A DNA stretch of 64,000 bases from NCBI GenBank assembly GCA_030157785.1, contig JAOAUC010000037.1, positions 1-64,000 on the forward strand, in the 5' to 3' direction. Each line of letters opens with the position of its first letter. Position 1 is the stretch's first letter. The notes under the pieces were generated by a model. That model was not told the origin of the DNA and did not search any database. It saw nothing but the letters and a program-made list of their open reading frames with translations. This document shows, piece after piece, positions 8,789-16,456 of this stretch. The stretch is from Zoogloea oleivorans (GTDB lineage: Bacteria; Pseudomonadota; Gammaproteobacteria; Burkholderiales; Rhodocyclaceae). The position numbers were made by a program, and so were the translations under genes.

Positions 8789-9081
8789 GCTCTTTTTAGT
8801 CAAAAAATTTTTACACGCCCGCATCTCTGGAGGTCTTGGTGCCGACCGGCGTGCTCGTTCAGCAGATCGGGCTGCACGCTGAGTGCTTGATGCAGTACCA
8901 AGACCAGCAGGTGCTCCGCGCTAGCCGAGGCAAGGATGTGGGGTGCCAGAAGCACGGTACTTCTTGTCTGACTAAAGATGCCTGAGACCTCCGATTTGCA
9001 CTCCCTAGCTGGTCAGAACTGGTTCGTAGGGTTCGGCTCGTGATCTGAAGCCATGCTGATCATGTGGGGTCACATTTAATG

Positions 9082-9093
9082 GAGCGAATGCTC
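9082..9093. promoter_or_regulatory. Operator-like palindrome, copy C
   Basis: GAGCGAATGCTC has the same GAGC-N4-GCTC core as copies A and D. It lies about 280 bases upstream of the crotonase start. Confidence 0.5.
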
Positions 9094-9270
9094 ACCATTT
9101 TAATTCTTCGCCACTCGCCTTTCCTTTTATAGGGGCTTTTCGCTCGGAAGGGCGGGAGGAGGTGCAGATGCTGCTTGCAAGGCAGATTTTGTGCAGTAAT
9201 CACAACGAAGGCTAGCCCTTGCTCGAGATGGTTGACTTTTCATGGACAGCCTCTTACGATCAACACAAAT

Positions 9271-9286
9271 GCGAGCGATTGCTCGC
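9271..9286. promoter_or_regulatory. Operator-like palindrome, copy D
   Basis: GCGAGC-GATT-GCTCGC is the longest of the set, with 6-bp arms. It lies about 86-100 bases upstream of the crotonase start, where a repressor or activator of the plus-strand catabolic cluster would be expected. Confidence 0.55.
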
Positions 9287-9371
9287 TCTCAACGGCAAGG
9301 TTAAGGCGATGAAATTTTGCCAATTGATGACGCCGGCCGTATCGACAACCCTTTTGGATACCTGACCCGAA

Positions 9372-10184
9372 ATGAAGACCGAGATGACCTATCCCGCCTA
9401 CAGCAGCTTGAAACTCGATTGGCCGCTCGAACGCGTCCTGCGCGTCACCATATCTCGCGGTGCGATGAATTCGATGGACTACGAACTCCATCATGATCTG
9501 GGCGGAATCTGGCGCCTGATCGATGCCGACCCCAACGTCAGCGTCGTCGTTATTACAGGTGAAGGGCGGGCCTTCTCGGCCGGTGGTGACTTCGACATGG
9601 TCGACCGCATCATTAACGATCACACCTTTCGCATGCAGATGTGGAAGGACGGGCGGCAGCTTGTAGAAAACATGCTCGCCTGTGGCAAGCCGGTGATTTC
9701 TGCGATTAACGGTGCGGCTGCCGGCGGTGGTCTGGCAGCGGCTCTGCTGGCTGACATCTCGATTGCAGGGCGCACCGTAAAGCTGGTGGACGGACACACC
9801 ACGCTGGGTGTTGCCGCCGATGACCACGCCGTCGCCATCTGGCCGCTGCTCGTCGGCATGGCCAAGTCCAAGTACTACCTGATGACGAACGATCCCCTCA
9901 CCGGCGAGGAGGCAGAGCGGATTGGGCTGGTTAGTCTGTGTGTTGATAACGACAAGGTGATGGAAAAGGCCTTGGAGATCGCCGCGCGCTTGTCGAACGG
10001 TGCGCCTGAAGCCATCCGCTTCACCAAACATGCACTGAACAACTGGATTCGTTCCGCATGGCCGGCCTTCGAGGCCTCCCTGGCCTTCGGCATTCTGGGA
10101 TTTACCGGGCCGGAAGCGAGAGAGGGCTTGGCCGCCCTGCGGGAAAAGCGTCCGCCCAATTTCCCCCAGATCACCCACGTCTAA
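9372..10184 (+). CDS. Enoyl-CoA hydratase/isomerase-family (crotonase) protein
   Basis: This 270-residue protein has the crotonase fold. The oxyanion-hole loop is AFSAGGDFDMVD, the second loop INGAAAGGGLAAALLADISIAG, and a LGVAADDHAVAIWPLLVG segment follows. By comparison with rat mitochondrial hydratase, both catalytic glutamates appear replaced: E144 aligns with Ala in GGGLAAAL and E164 with His in DGHTTLG. It may therefore be an isomerase, hydrolase or lyase rather than a simple hydratase; the Asp pair in AADDHA could serve in catalysis. It is the first gene of the plus-strand catabolic cluster, 34 bases before the SDR gene. No strong ribosome-binding site is visible, and a second ATG 4 codons in is possible. 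Confidence 0.8.
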   Translation: MKTEMTYPAYSSLKLDWPLERVLRVTISRGAMNSMDYELHHDLGGIWRLIDADPNVSVVVITGEGRAFSAGGDFDMVDRIINDHTFRMQMWKDGRQLVENMLACGKPVISAINGAAAGGGLAAALLADISIAGRTVKLVDGHTTLGVAADDHAVAIWPLLVGMAKSKYYLMTNDPLTGEEAERIGLVSLCVDNDKVMEKALEIAARLSNGAPEAIRFTKHALNNWIRSAWPAFEASLAFGILGFTGPEAREGLAALREKRPPNFPQITHV

Positions 10185-10218
10185 TAACCAAATAATCATT
10201 TATCCGGAGACAAACACA

Positions 10219-10986
10219 ATGGCCCAAACTCAACGTTCTTATATTGTTACTGGCGGCGGCGGCGGTATCGGCGGTGCCACCGTGCTGCGCCTGCTGAGCA
10301 CAGGTGCAAACGTGCTCGCCATCGATATCAGCTCCAAGCGGCTCAATGGCGTCAAGGAGCAGGCGGTGGATCTACCCGGGCGCATGGAAATGCTGAAGGC
10401 CGACATCACGGCCGAGGAGCCGGCCGAACAATCCGTCAAATTTGCGTTGGAACTGTTCGGTGACTTGCACGGCGTGGCTAACGTGGCCGGTGGCATGCCG
10501 GACTATGTCGGCACCGACATGGATCGTCCGCTGGAGTCGATCAGTCTCGACTACTTCCACCGCATGTTCGCTCTAAACGTGGACAGCGCCTTCCTGATGA
10601 GCAAGGCCGCCACGCCGCACTTCAAGAAGAAGCAGTACGGCAAGATCGTCAATGTGGCCTCGCTGGCGGCTTTCGCCAACCGGCCGGAGCTAGGCAACGC
10701 TGCCTATAACCCGGCCAAGAAAGCCGTGATCGGCTTGGCCGAAACCCTGAGCCTGCTGCTCGGGCCGGATGGCATTCGCGTCAATACCATTGCCCCGGGC
10801 CTGGTGATGAGCGACAAGGCGCGCGGCACACTGGGCGACGAGTACACCCAGCGTCACCTCAAGAATGTGCCACTGGGTAAGCTGGCCAGCACCATCGACC
10901 TGGCCGAAGGTATTGCCTTCTTCCTTGAAGCAGCCTCTGACGGAATCACCGGCGAAACCCTCCGGGTCGCCGCCGGCGTGCGCTGA
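10219..10986 (+). CDS. Short-chain dehydrogenase/reductase (SDR)
   Basis: This 255-residue protein is a classical SDR. The cofactor-binding glycine motif TGGGGGIGGAT lies near residue 12, and an acidic residue ends the second strand (LAIDIS), which suggests NAD(H) preference. The NVAGG motif stands in place of NNAG. The catalytic Ser lies in VNVASLA, and the Tyr and Lys in YNPAKKAV. Such enzymes oxidise or reduce hydroxyl and keto groups, often on acyl-CoA or alicyclic substrates. CGGAGA lies about 8 bases upstream of the ATG. It sits just before an APH-type phosphotransferase and its small partner, an order like that of a 4-ketoacyl-CoA reductase in levulinate catabolism (lvaD); the substrate here is unknown. 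Confidence 0.88.
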   Translation: MAQTQRSYIVTGGGGGIGGATVLRLLSTGANVLAIDISSKRLNGVKEQAVDLPGRMEMLKADITAEEPAEQSVKFALELFGDLHGVANVAGGMPDYVGTDMDRPLESISLDYFHRMFALNVDSAFLMSKAATPHFKKKQYGKIVNVASLAAFANRPELGNAAYNPAKKAVIGLAETLSLLLGPDGIRVNTIAPGLVMSDKARGTLGDEYTQRHLKNVPLGKLASTIDLAEGIAFFLEAASDGITGETLRVAAGVR

Positions 10987-11006
10987 GAGCGGGACGGATT
11001 GAATTC

Positions 11007-12053
11007 GTGTCTGCCATGAACCCTATCCCTGTTTCAAACAGTGACGATCTGCCGGCACGCATTGTCCGGCTCATCCAGAGCACTGTGCCCGAGGCAAGCC
11101 ATGTCACGGTGGATGCATTGACGCCGATGTTCGGCGGCAATGCGCGCAAGGCTTGGTCTTTCGATCTGGCCTATTGCCTTGATGGTCGCACCCTGCAGTT
11201 GCCTTGCGTGATGTTGAGCCAGGGTGTCGGGCGGCAGATCGATACCGATGTGGCCCAGGAGTTTCATGTACTCCAGGGCTTGAATGGCAAGGGAGCACGC
11301 GTGCCTGCTGCCGTCGCCATGGACCCCGTCGGTGAGATCGTCGGCGCGCCGAGCATCGTGCTGGAGCGCCTGACCGGGAAGGCGAGCGCGGTGGATTTTC
11401 TCAATGCCCCAGAGAGCGTCGGCAGCTGCTTGACCACGGATCTGGTCGGGGTGGTGGCCAAGCTGCATTCAGTGGACTGGGATGCAACGGCTTTCGATCC
11501 GGCCTTGGCTGGGTTGCCTCCGCGCGACATTGCAGCCCGCCAGGTGACGCACTGGCAGCAGACTTTCCAGGGCCAGCGCATGGAGCCTCTGCCGGTCATG
11601 TCGTCCCTGTTTGGCTGGTTGCATGAACACTTGCCCGAGCCCGGGCGAATTTGCTTGGTCCATGGCGATCTGCGTCCGGGCAACTTCCTTTATGAGCACG
11701 AGCGAGTGAGTGGTTTGCTTGACTGGGAGATGGCTCATTTGGGCGATCCTCTTGAAGACCTGGGGTGGATCTACCGGCCTCTGTGGAGCCCCGAGCGCTT
11801 CGTGCCAATGTCCGACTTCGTGCGCCGCTACGGGGAACTGGCCGGACGGGAGATTGGCCTGGCAGATGTCCTTTATTACCGGGTTTTCAGCGAAATGAAG
11901 TTCGCCACCATTTCACTCACTGCTGCCCGTGCGTTCACCACGTCAGGGACCCGCAATATGCGCCATGCTGACCGCGCCGCCACCGTGGCGCCGTGCCTCA
12001 AGCGCTGTCTCGACTGGATCGAACTGCACGGCAAGGAGTCCTCTCATGTTTAG
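11007..12053 (+). CDS. APH-type phosphotransferase (LvaA/ACAD10-like kinase)
   Basis: This protein of up to 348 residues has the aminoglycoside-phosphotransferase kinase fold. The catalytic loop is HGDLRPGN (H219) and the Mg2+-binding motif is LLDWEMAHLGDP (D239). The nucleotide-binding lobe (residues 25-110) includes FGGNARKAWSFDL. Family members outside antibiotic resistance phosphorylate hydroxyacyl-CoAs so that the phosphate can leave and an enoyl-CoA can form, as in bacterial LvaA and mammalian ACAD10/11. The next gene overlaps it by 8 bases and resembles the DUF6285/LvaB partner, which supports this reading over drug resistance. The start is GTG 11007 or ATG 11016. The substrate is not known. 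Confidence 0.8.
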   Translation: MSAMNPIPVSNSDDLPARIVRLIQSTVPEASHVTVDALTPMFGGNARKAWSFDLAYCLDGRTLQLPCVMLSQGVGRQIDTDVAQEFHVLQGLNGKGARVPAAVAMDPVGEIVGAPSIVLERLTGKASAVDFLNAPESVGSCLTTDLVGVVAKLHSVDWDATAFDPALAGLPPRDIAARQVTHWQQTFQGQRMEPLPVMSSLFGWLHEHLPEPGRICLVHGDLRPGNFLYEHERVSGLLDWEMAHLGDPLEDLGWIYRPLWSPERFVPMSDFVRRYGELAGREIGLADVLYYRVFSEMKFATISLTAARAFTTSGTRNMRHADRAATVAPCLKRCLDWIELHGKESSHV

Positions 12054-12561
12054 GCCAACAGTCGGAGAGTTGCTGAGCGGTATCACCGACAGCCTGAGGG
12101 AATCAGTCATGCCGGCCGTGAGCGGGGGCGCGGCCCAGCGCCAGTTGAAAGCGGCCCTCCACGCCCTCGGTCGCCTGCAACGGTCGTGGGATCGCTGGCC
12201 TGCCTACCTCGAGGAGGACAATGAAGACATCAGACAGACCCTCGACGCCGTTTTGTCCGACCTGAGTCGTGAATTGTCTACGCTGCCGCCGCCTATCGAG
12301 GTTATTACGAGCCAGCTCAAGACCAGGATGTCTGATCTCCTGCCCGGCGCTCCCTGTTTCAATGATCGCGCCTTGTCCGTAGCCGGGGCGCGCAACCTCG
12401 AACTACAGGGCCTTCTTGTCGCGCTGGATGACTGGCTAAGAGCTTCCGGTCAGGCGGCCCAGCCAGCGGGAAAGTCCCGCCAGCAAATGCTTGACCGGCT
12501 TTACCGCCGGATGACTGAACGTGAATTGCAGGCTTGGGCTATCCAGGCCGAAGACGACTGA
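12046..12561 (+). CDS. Small DUF6285/LvaB-like protein, partner of the phosphotransferase
   Basis: This 171-residue protein starts inside the end of the phosphotransferase gene (8-base overlap), with ATG 12046 chosen because the ORF upstream of it is only read-through of that gene. The opening RPTVGELLSGITDSLRESVM, followed by a predicted helix with QLKAALHALGRLQR, resembles DUF6285 proteins, which are encoded beside or fused to APH-type kinases. In levulinate catabolism the small protein LvaB is needed with the kinase LvaA. There is no signal peptide or known catalytic motif; it looks all-helical and cytoplasmic. The family call is from memory of the pattern and is tentative. Confidence 0.5.
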   Translation: MFRPTVGELLSGITDSLRESVMPAVSGGAAQRQLKAALHALGRLQRSWDRWPAYLEEDNEDIRQTLDAVLSDLSRELSTLPPPIEVITSQLKTRMSDLLPGAPCFNDRALSVAGARNLELQGLLVALDDWLRASGQAAQPAGKSRQQMLDRLYRRMTERELQAWAIQAEDD

Positions 12562-12581
12562 CCATTACTGCAAGCCACACA

Positions 12582-13541
12582 ATGACCATGGACGCCGATC
12601 AAGAAAAAATCAATGTTGTTGTCAGGGCGATTACGTCGGAAGCAGATGGCGTAATCGGAGTGACTTTGGCTGCGCCCGACGGCGCAAGCCTGCCAAGCTG
12701 GACGCCGGGTGCACATATTGGCCTGCTTCTCGACGGGGGGCTGGAACGACAGTATTCCCTGTGCAGCGATCCCGCCGATCATGATCACTGGCGGGTCGCG
12801 GTGCTCAGGGAGCCAGCCAGCCGCGGCGGTTCGGAATGGCTGCACGCGCAGCTAAAAGTTGGCGACGTGCTACGGGCCAGTGGGCCGAGCAACCAGTTCC
12901 CGCTGGTTGATGCCGCGTCATATCTTTTTGTGGCCGGTGGCATCGGCATTACGCCGCTATTGCCGATGATCGGCGCCCTCGAGCAACGAGGAGCCTCGTG
13001 GCGCCTGCTTTACGGTGGGCGTCAGCTCGGCTCGATGGCTTTCGTGAAGGCCCTTGAGGGTTACGGCGAGCGCGTGCAGATCCGCCCGGAAGACCAGCAC
13101 GGCTTGCTCGACCTGCAGGGCTGGATTGGCGAGGCACAGCCAGGCATGGTGGTTTACTCCTGCGGCCCGGAGCGGCTCCTCGAAGCCGTCGAAGCCCAGT
13201 GCGCGAACTGGCCGGAGGGCGCCCTGCACATCGAGCGTTTCCGGGCTAAGCCGGGCGCACTGGAAGGCGCTCAGGACTCCTTCGAGGTCGTCCTCGCCAA
13301 GAGCCAGAAGAGCTTCCGCGTCAATGCCAACGAAACCATCATTGATGCGCTGGACAAGACCGGCATCCATGTGCCGCGCTCCTGTGGCGAGGGCACCTGT
13401 GGCACCTGCCTGACTCCGGTACTCGAAGGTATTCCCGATCACCGGGACTCTTTCTTGATGGGCAAGAAGCGGGCAGCCAACAAGACCATTTGCGTGTGCT
13501 GCTCCCGTTCACTCAGTCCCCGGCTGGTTCTGGACCTGTAA
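12582..13541 (+). CDS. PDR/VanB-family oxidoreductase (flavin, NAD, C-terminal 2Fe-2S)
   Basis: This 319-residue reductase has three parts in order. A flavin-binding barrel carries ERQYSLCSDP, an NAD-binding domain carries FVAGGIGITPLLPMI and LLYGGR, and a plant-type [2Fe-2S] ferredoxin domain carries C268-x4-C273-x2-C276 and a distal Cys near 306. This is the phthalate dioxygenase reductase/VanB order. Such proteins pass electrons from NAD(P)H to a partner oxygenase, usually a Rieske enzyme or a P450, but no such partner is encoded in the window. The BVMO in the cluster carries its own FAD and NADP sites and should not need it. ATG 12582 is preferred, with ATG 12588 as the alternative. Confidence 0.88.
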   Translation: MTMDADQEKINVVVRAITSEADGVIGVTLAAPDGASLPSWTPGAHIGLLLDGGLERQYSLCSDPADHDHWRVAVLREPASRGGSEWLHAQLKVGDVLRASGPSNQFPLVDAASYLFVAGGIGITPLLPMIGALEQRGASWRLLYGGRQLGSMAFVKALEGYGERVQIRPEDQHGLLDLQGWIGEAQPGMVVYSCGPERLLEAVEAQCANWPEGALHIERFRAKPGALEGAQDSFEVVLAKSQKSFRVNANETIIDALDKTGIHVPRSCGEGTCGTCLTPVLEGIPDHRDSFLMGKKRAANKTICVCCSRSLSPRLVLDL

Positions 13542-13553
13542 GGCGAGACAGCG

Positions 13554-15173
13554 ATGACCGAAAACCGTTATCCCGCCGACAGCGCTACCCCGACGCTCGA
13601 ACCCGGCTGGGCGCTGGATCATGCGCTGACCCCGAGCGCGATGTTCGGCGCCAATGGCCTGCGTTTCGGACCCAACGGCCATCTCTACGTGGCCCAGGCC
13701 TTCGGCAGTCAGATCAGCGAGGTCGATACGACCAGCGGCGCCGTCACCACGGTGTCGCCCGTTGGTGGCGCGATCATTGCACCAGACGACCTGTCTTTCG
13801 ATTCCGAGGGGGTGTTGTACGCCACCGAAGTGTTCAACGAGCGGGTCAGCGCCCGCCTGCCGGACGGCAGTACGCGCGTGCTGGCTGACCACCTGCCGGT
13901 GGCCAACGGCATCACCGTTCATCAGGATCGCATCTTCGTAGATGAATTCCGGGTGGGCGGGCGTGTGCTGGAGTTGTACCGGGACGGCAGCGCGCCGCGG
14001 GTTATCGCCCAGGATCTGGTCCTGCCAAATGCGCTTGCGGTGGGGCCGGACGGATTCCTGTACTTCCCGCTGGTGGCCACTGGCGAGATCGGTCGCGTGG
14101 CGATCGACGGTGGCCCGGTCGAGGTGTTTGCCGGCGGCCTGAATATTCCTACTGCCGTGAAGTTCGATGCCCTCGGCCGCCTCGTTGTCGTGCAGTCGGG
14201 CAGCGGTGATATCACCCGGATTGACCTGCAGACCCGCGAAGCCACTCGGATTGCCCGGGTTCGCACAGGAATCGACAACCTTGCCTTTTCGCCGTGCGGC
14301 GAGCTCTACGTGTCGAATTTTGCCGACGGGGGTATCTCGCGCATCGGCGTGGAAGGTCGTGAAGAGGTATTGATTGGACGTGGCTTACTTGGCCCCTACG
14401 GCCTGGCAGTCGGCTCTGGCGGCGATGTGTATATCGCCGATGGGATGAGCTACGCGGTGCTGTCCCGCAACGGTGAAGTAAGCCGCCCCTCGATGCTGCT
14501 GACCCACGGTTTTCCGGGCTATGTGCGCGGAGTTGCCGTTGGGCTGGAAGGTAACTTGTACTTCAGTAACAGCGCCGGTGCTGTTGCGAACTTCGTGCCT
14601 GGTCAGGAGGCGGTCTTTCTGGCAACGGAGCTCGACCAACTGATGGGCATCGCCGTCGGGCCCGGGGGCGAGTTGTTCGTCTGCGAGGCTGGAAGCGGGC
14701 GTGTTCTTGCGCTAGGGAAGGAGCGGAGCCAGCGCGTGGTGGTGCAGGGCTTGCTGCGCCCAACGGGCATCGCGCTTGCACCTGATGGTGCCTGTTATGT
14801 GTCGGAGGCGGCCGGTGGCCGGGTGGTGTGTTGCCGCGGCAGCGATAAGACCATCGTCCTCGAAGGCCTGGTTGAGCCCCATGGTGTAACGCTGGCCGGC
14901 GAGCACCTGTTCGTGGTCGATCGCGGCAACAAGAGTCTGCATGCAGTGTCGCTGCGTTCGGGCCGTGCGCAACTCGTTGCCCGCGGCCTGCCGGTGGGGC
15001 CGCCGCCGGGCATCGAGCCTCGGACCTTGCCCGGGATCGCAGGTGTGATGCCGGGGCCGTTGCTGCCGTTTTGCGATCTTGCCACCGGAATTGATGGCTC
15101 CGTCCTGATCGCCGGTGATGGCGAAGGCAGCCTGCTGCGCCTGTGGCCGCGCGCCGCCACACTCGTCCATTAA
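13554..15173 (+). CDS. SMP-30/NHL-type double beta-propeller protein, possible lactonase
   Basis: This 539-residue protein has no signal peptide. It carries about 12 blade repeats of the type NGLRFGPNGHLYVAQ, DDLSFDSEGVLYATE, NALAVGPDGFLYFP, DNLAFSPCGELYVSN and so on to the C-terminus. That number suggests two six-bladed propellers in tandem. The repeats resemble the SMP-30/gluconolactonase/LRE and virginiamycin-B-lyase groups, some of which hydrolyse or open lactones with a bound metal. Placed between a reductase and a Baeyer-Villiger monooxygenase that makes lactones, it could open the BVMO product (inference). The metal ligands could not be assigned. It starts 12 bases after the reductase stop, within the same operon. 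Confidence 0.7.
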   Translation: MTENRYPADSATPTLEPGWALDHALTPSAMFGANGLRFGPNGHLYVAQAFGSQISEVDTTSGAVTTVSPVGGAIIAPDDLSFDSEGVLYATEVFNERVSARLPDGSTRVLADHLPVANGITVHQDRIFVDEFRVGGRVLELYRDGSAPRVIAQDLVLPNALAVGPDGFLYFPLVATGEIGRVAIDGGPVEVFAGGLNIPTAVKFDALGRLVVVQSGSGDITRIDLQTREATRIARVRTGIDNLAFSPCGELYVSNFADGGISRIGVEGREEVLIGRGLLGPYGLAVGSGGDVYIADGMSYAVLSRNGEVSRPSMLLTHGFPGYVRGVAVGLEGNLYFSNSAGAVANFVPGQEAVFLATELDQLMGIAVGPGGELFVCEAGSGRVLALGKERSQRVVVQGLLRPTGIALAPDGACYVSEAAGGRVVCCRGSDKTIVLEGLVEPHGVTLAGEHLFVVDRGNKSLHAVSLRSGRAQLVARGLPVGPPPGIEPRTLPGIAGVMPGPLLPFCDLATGIDGSVLIAGDGEGSLLRLWPRAATLVH

Positions 15174-15207
15174 CGTCTCAACCGCAATTGCTGGTGTCCC
15201 TGAATCC

Positions 15208-16329
15208 ATGACTGAAACGTATTTCGACGAGCAGTTTCCGTTGGCCTCGGCCGACGATTACCTGATCCACCAGACTCCCGATCCGCTGCGTGTCGCCTGG
15301 ACGACGGACCCCCGTTTCTTCGAGCGCCACTGGAACGTGTTTCACGACGACAAGGGCGAAGTGATGGTCGCCACTGGTGGGAGCTTCTATCCCAACCTGG
15401 ATGTCGCTGAAGCCTATTCGATCGTTACCCTGCGGGGCGTCCAGACTTCTGTGCGTGCCTATCGGCGCCTGGGTGTAGACCGCATGGATCTGCATGTCGG
15501 GCCGATCCAGCCGACGATCACCGAGGGCCTGCGGGCTTGGCACCATGAACTCGTCGATAACGAGTGGGGTATCAGCTACTCCCTTGACTGGCACGACACC
15601 AAACGGCAGGTTTATCACGCAGCCTATTCTTCCCTGGACAAGGGGCAGCCTGCCGGCGGGCAACGCCACGTGACGGCCGGTTTCGAGAGTTTCGGTGAGG
15701 TCGAGGGCTGGGTGCAGGTCGGCGACGAACGTATCGCGCTGCGTGCCGGCCAAGCCCGCGGCACCCGCGATCGTCACTGGGGTATTGGCCGCGGGGTGGG
15801 TGGCGCGGCTCTGCAGCCCGGTGGGCGTCCGGTCAAAGCCGGCTGGATCGGCGGCAACTGGATCTGCTTCAAGGAGTTTGCCATCTGGGGCAACCAGGTG
15901 CTCTACAACTTCGGCGACGCCCGCCGCGGCATGGGCAAGGTACTTCACACCGAGCGTCGCCTGCGTTTCGACGAGAGCACGCAAATCTTCCTCGAAGGCG
16001 AGATCGACTACACCCTCTCTGACGGCAGTGTGAAGAAAGTGAAATTCGAGCGCCTCGGCCACCAGACCGCCTACATGTGCTGCGGGATGTACGGCGGAAC
16101 GCCGGAGGAGGGCCTGCATCACGGTATGTCGGGCGGCATCGAGCGTGTTGAAGGTGATCGCTATGACCTGCGCCTGCCCGAGGTGCAGTTGAAGCTGCGC
16201 GGTCTGGACGAGCATCACTGCCGCATCAGTTGCGATGGCGAAGTCACCACCGGCATTTTGCAGCCCCTTGAACCCGATGCCTACGAGGCCTGCTTGCGGG
16301 GCGATCCAGGATGGCGCTTTCTACGCTGA
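15208..16329 (+). CDS. Uncharacterised protein, DUF7064/AttH-CrtC-like
   Basis: This 373-residue protein has no known catalytic motif that I can name. The start is placed at ATG 15208, because upstream sequence only reads through the propeller gene. Its N-terminus (TDPRFFERHWNVFHDDKGEV) and repeated strand-rich segments with conserved W/H/R (HHELVDNEWGISYSLDW, RDRHWGIGRG, AGWIGGNWICFKEF) resemble proteins with the lipocalin-like AttH/CrtC fold and the DUF7064/DUF7065 families. These are found in steroid- and hydrocarbon-degrading bacteria, often beside phosphotransferases. It could be a hydratase-like or ligand-binding protein. It lies 34 bases after the propeller gene and before the BVMO, so a role in the same pathway is likely. 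Confidence 0.5.
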   Translation: MTETYFDEQFPLASADDYLIHQTPDPLRVAWTTDPRFFERHWNVFHDDKGEVMVATGGSFYPNLDVAEAYSIVTLRGVQTSVRAYRRLGVDRMDLHVGPIQPTITEGLRAWHHELVDNEWGISYSLDWHDTKRQVYHAAYSSLDKGQPAGGQRHVTAGFESFGEVEGWVQVGDERIALRAGQARGTRDRHWGIGRGVGGAALQPGGRPVKAGWIGGNWICFKEFAIWGNQVLYNFGDARRGMGKVLHTERRLRFDESTQIFLEGEIDYTLSDGSVKKVKFERLGHQTAYMCCGMYGGTPEEGLHHGMSGGIERVEGDRYDLRLPEVQLKLRGLDEHHCRISCDGEVTTGILQPLEPDAYEACLRGDPGWRFLR

Positions 16330-16456
16330 GTCAAGGGCAGAACCCGATAGCGAGCGAAATATTCATCTGAACGTCGAAGTCAGAATAAAGAGCAATTAGT
16401 TCATCAAACCAAGCGGGCGCGATCGATGCCTGAAGTTATCCAAAGGAGGAGCTGCA

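Larger units (their letters stand above)
8313..9371. other. 1-kb divergent control region, no convincing gene
   Basis: This region separates the minus-strand envelope operon from the plus-strand catabolic cluster. Open frames in it have no family features. A stretch read in plus frame at about 8810-8987 (LEVLVPTGVLVQQIGLHAE and on) is open but has no start codon and no recognisable homology. The main signal is a set of GAGC-N4-GCTC palindromes, listed separately. Confidence 0.6.

Noticed and set aside
11007-12053. Aminoglycoside resistance gene
   Set aside because: The kinase fold is shared, but the context (SDR, DUF6285-like partner, BVMO) fits hydroxyacyl-CoA phosphorylation and not drug resistance.
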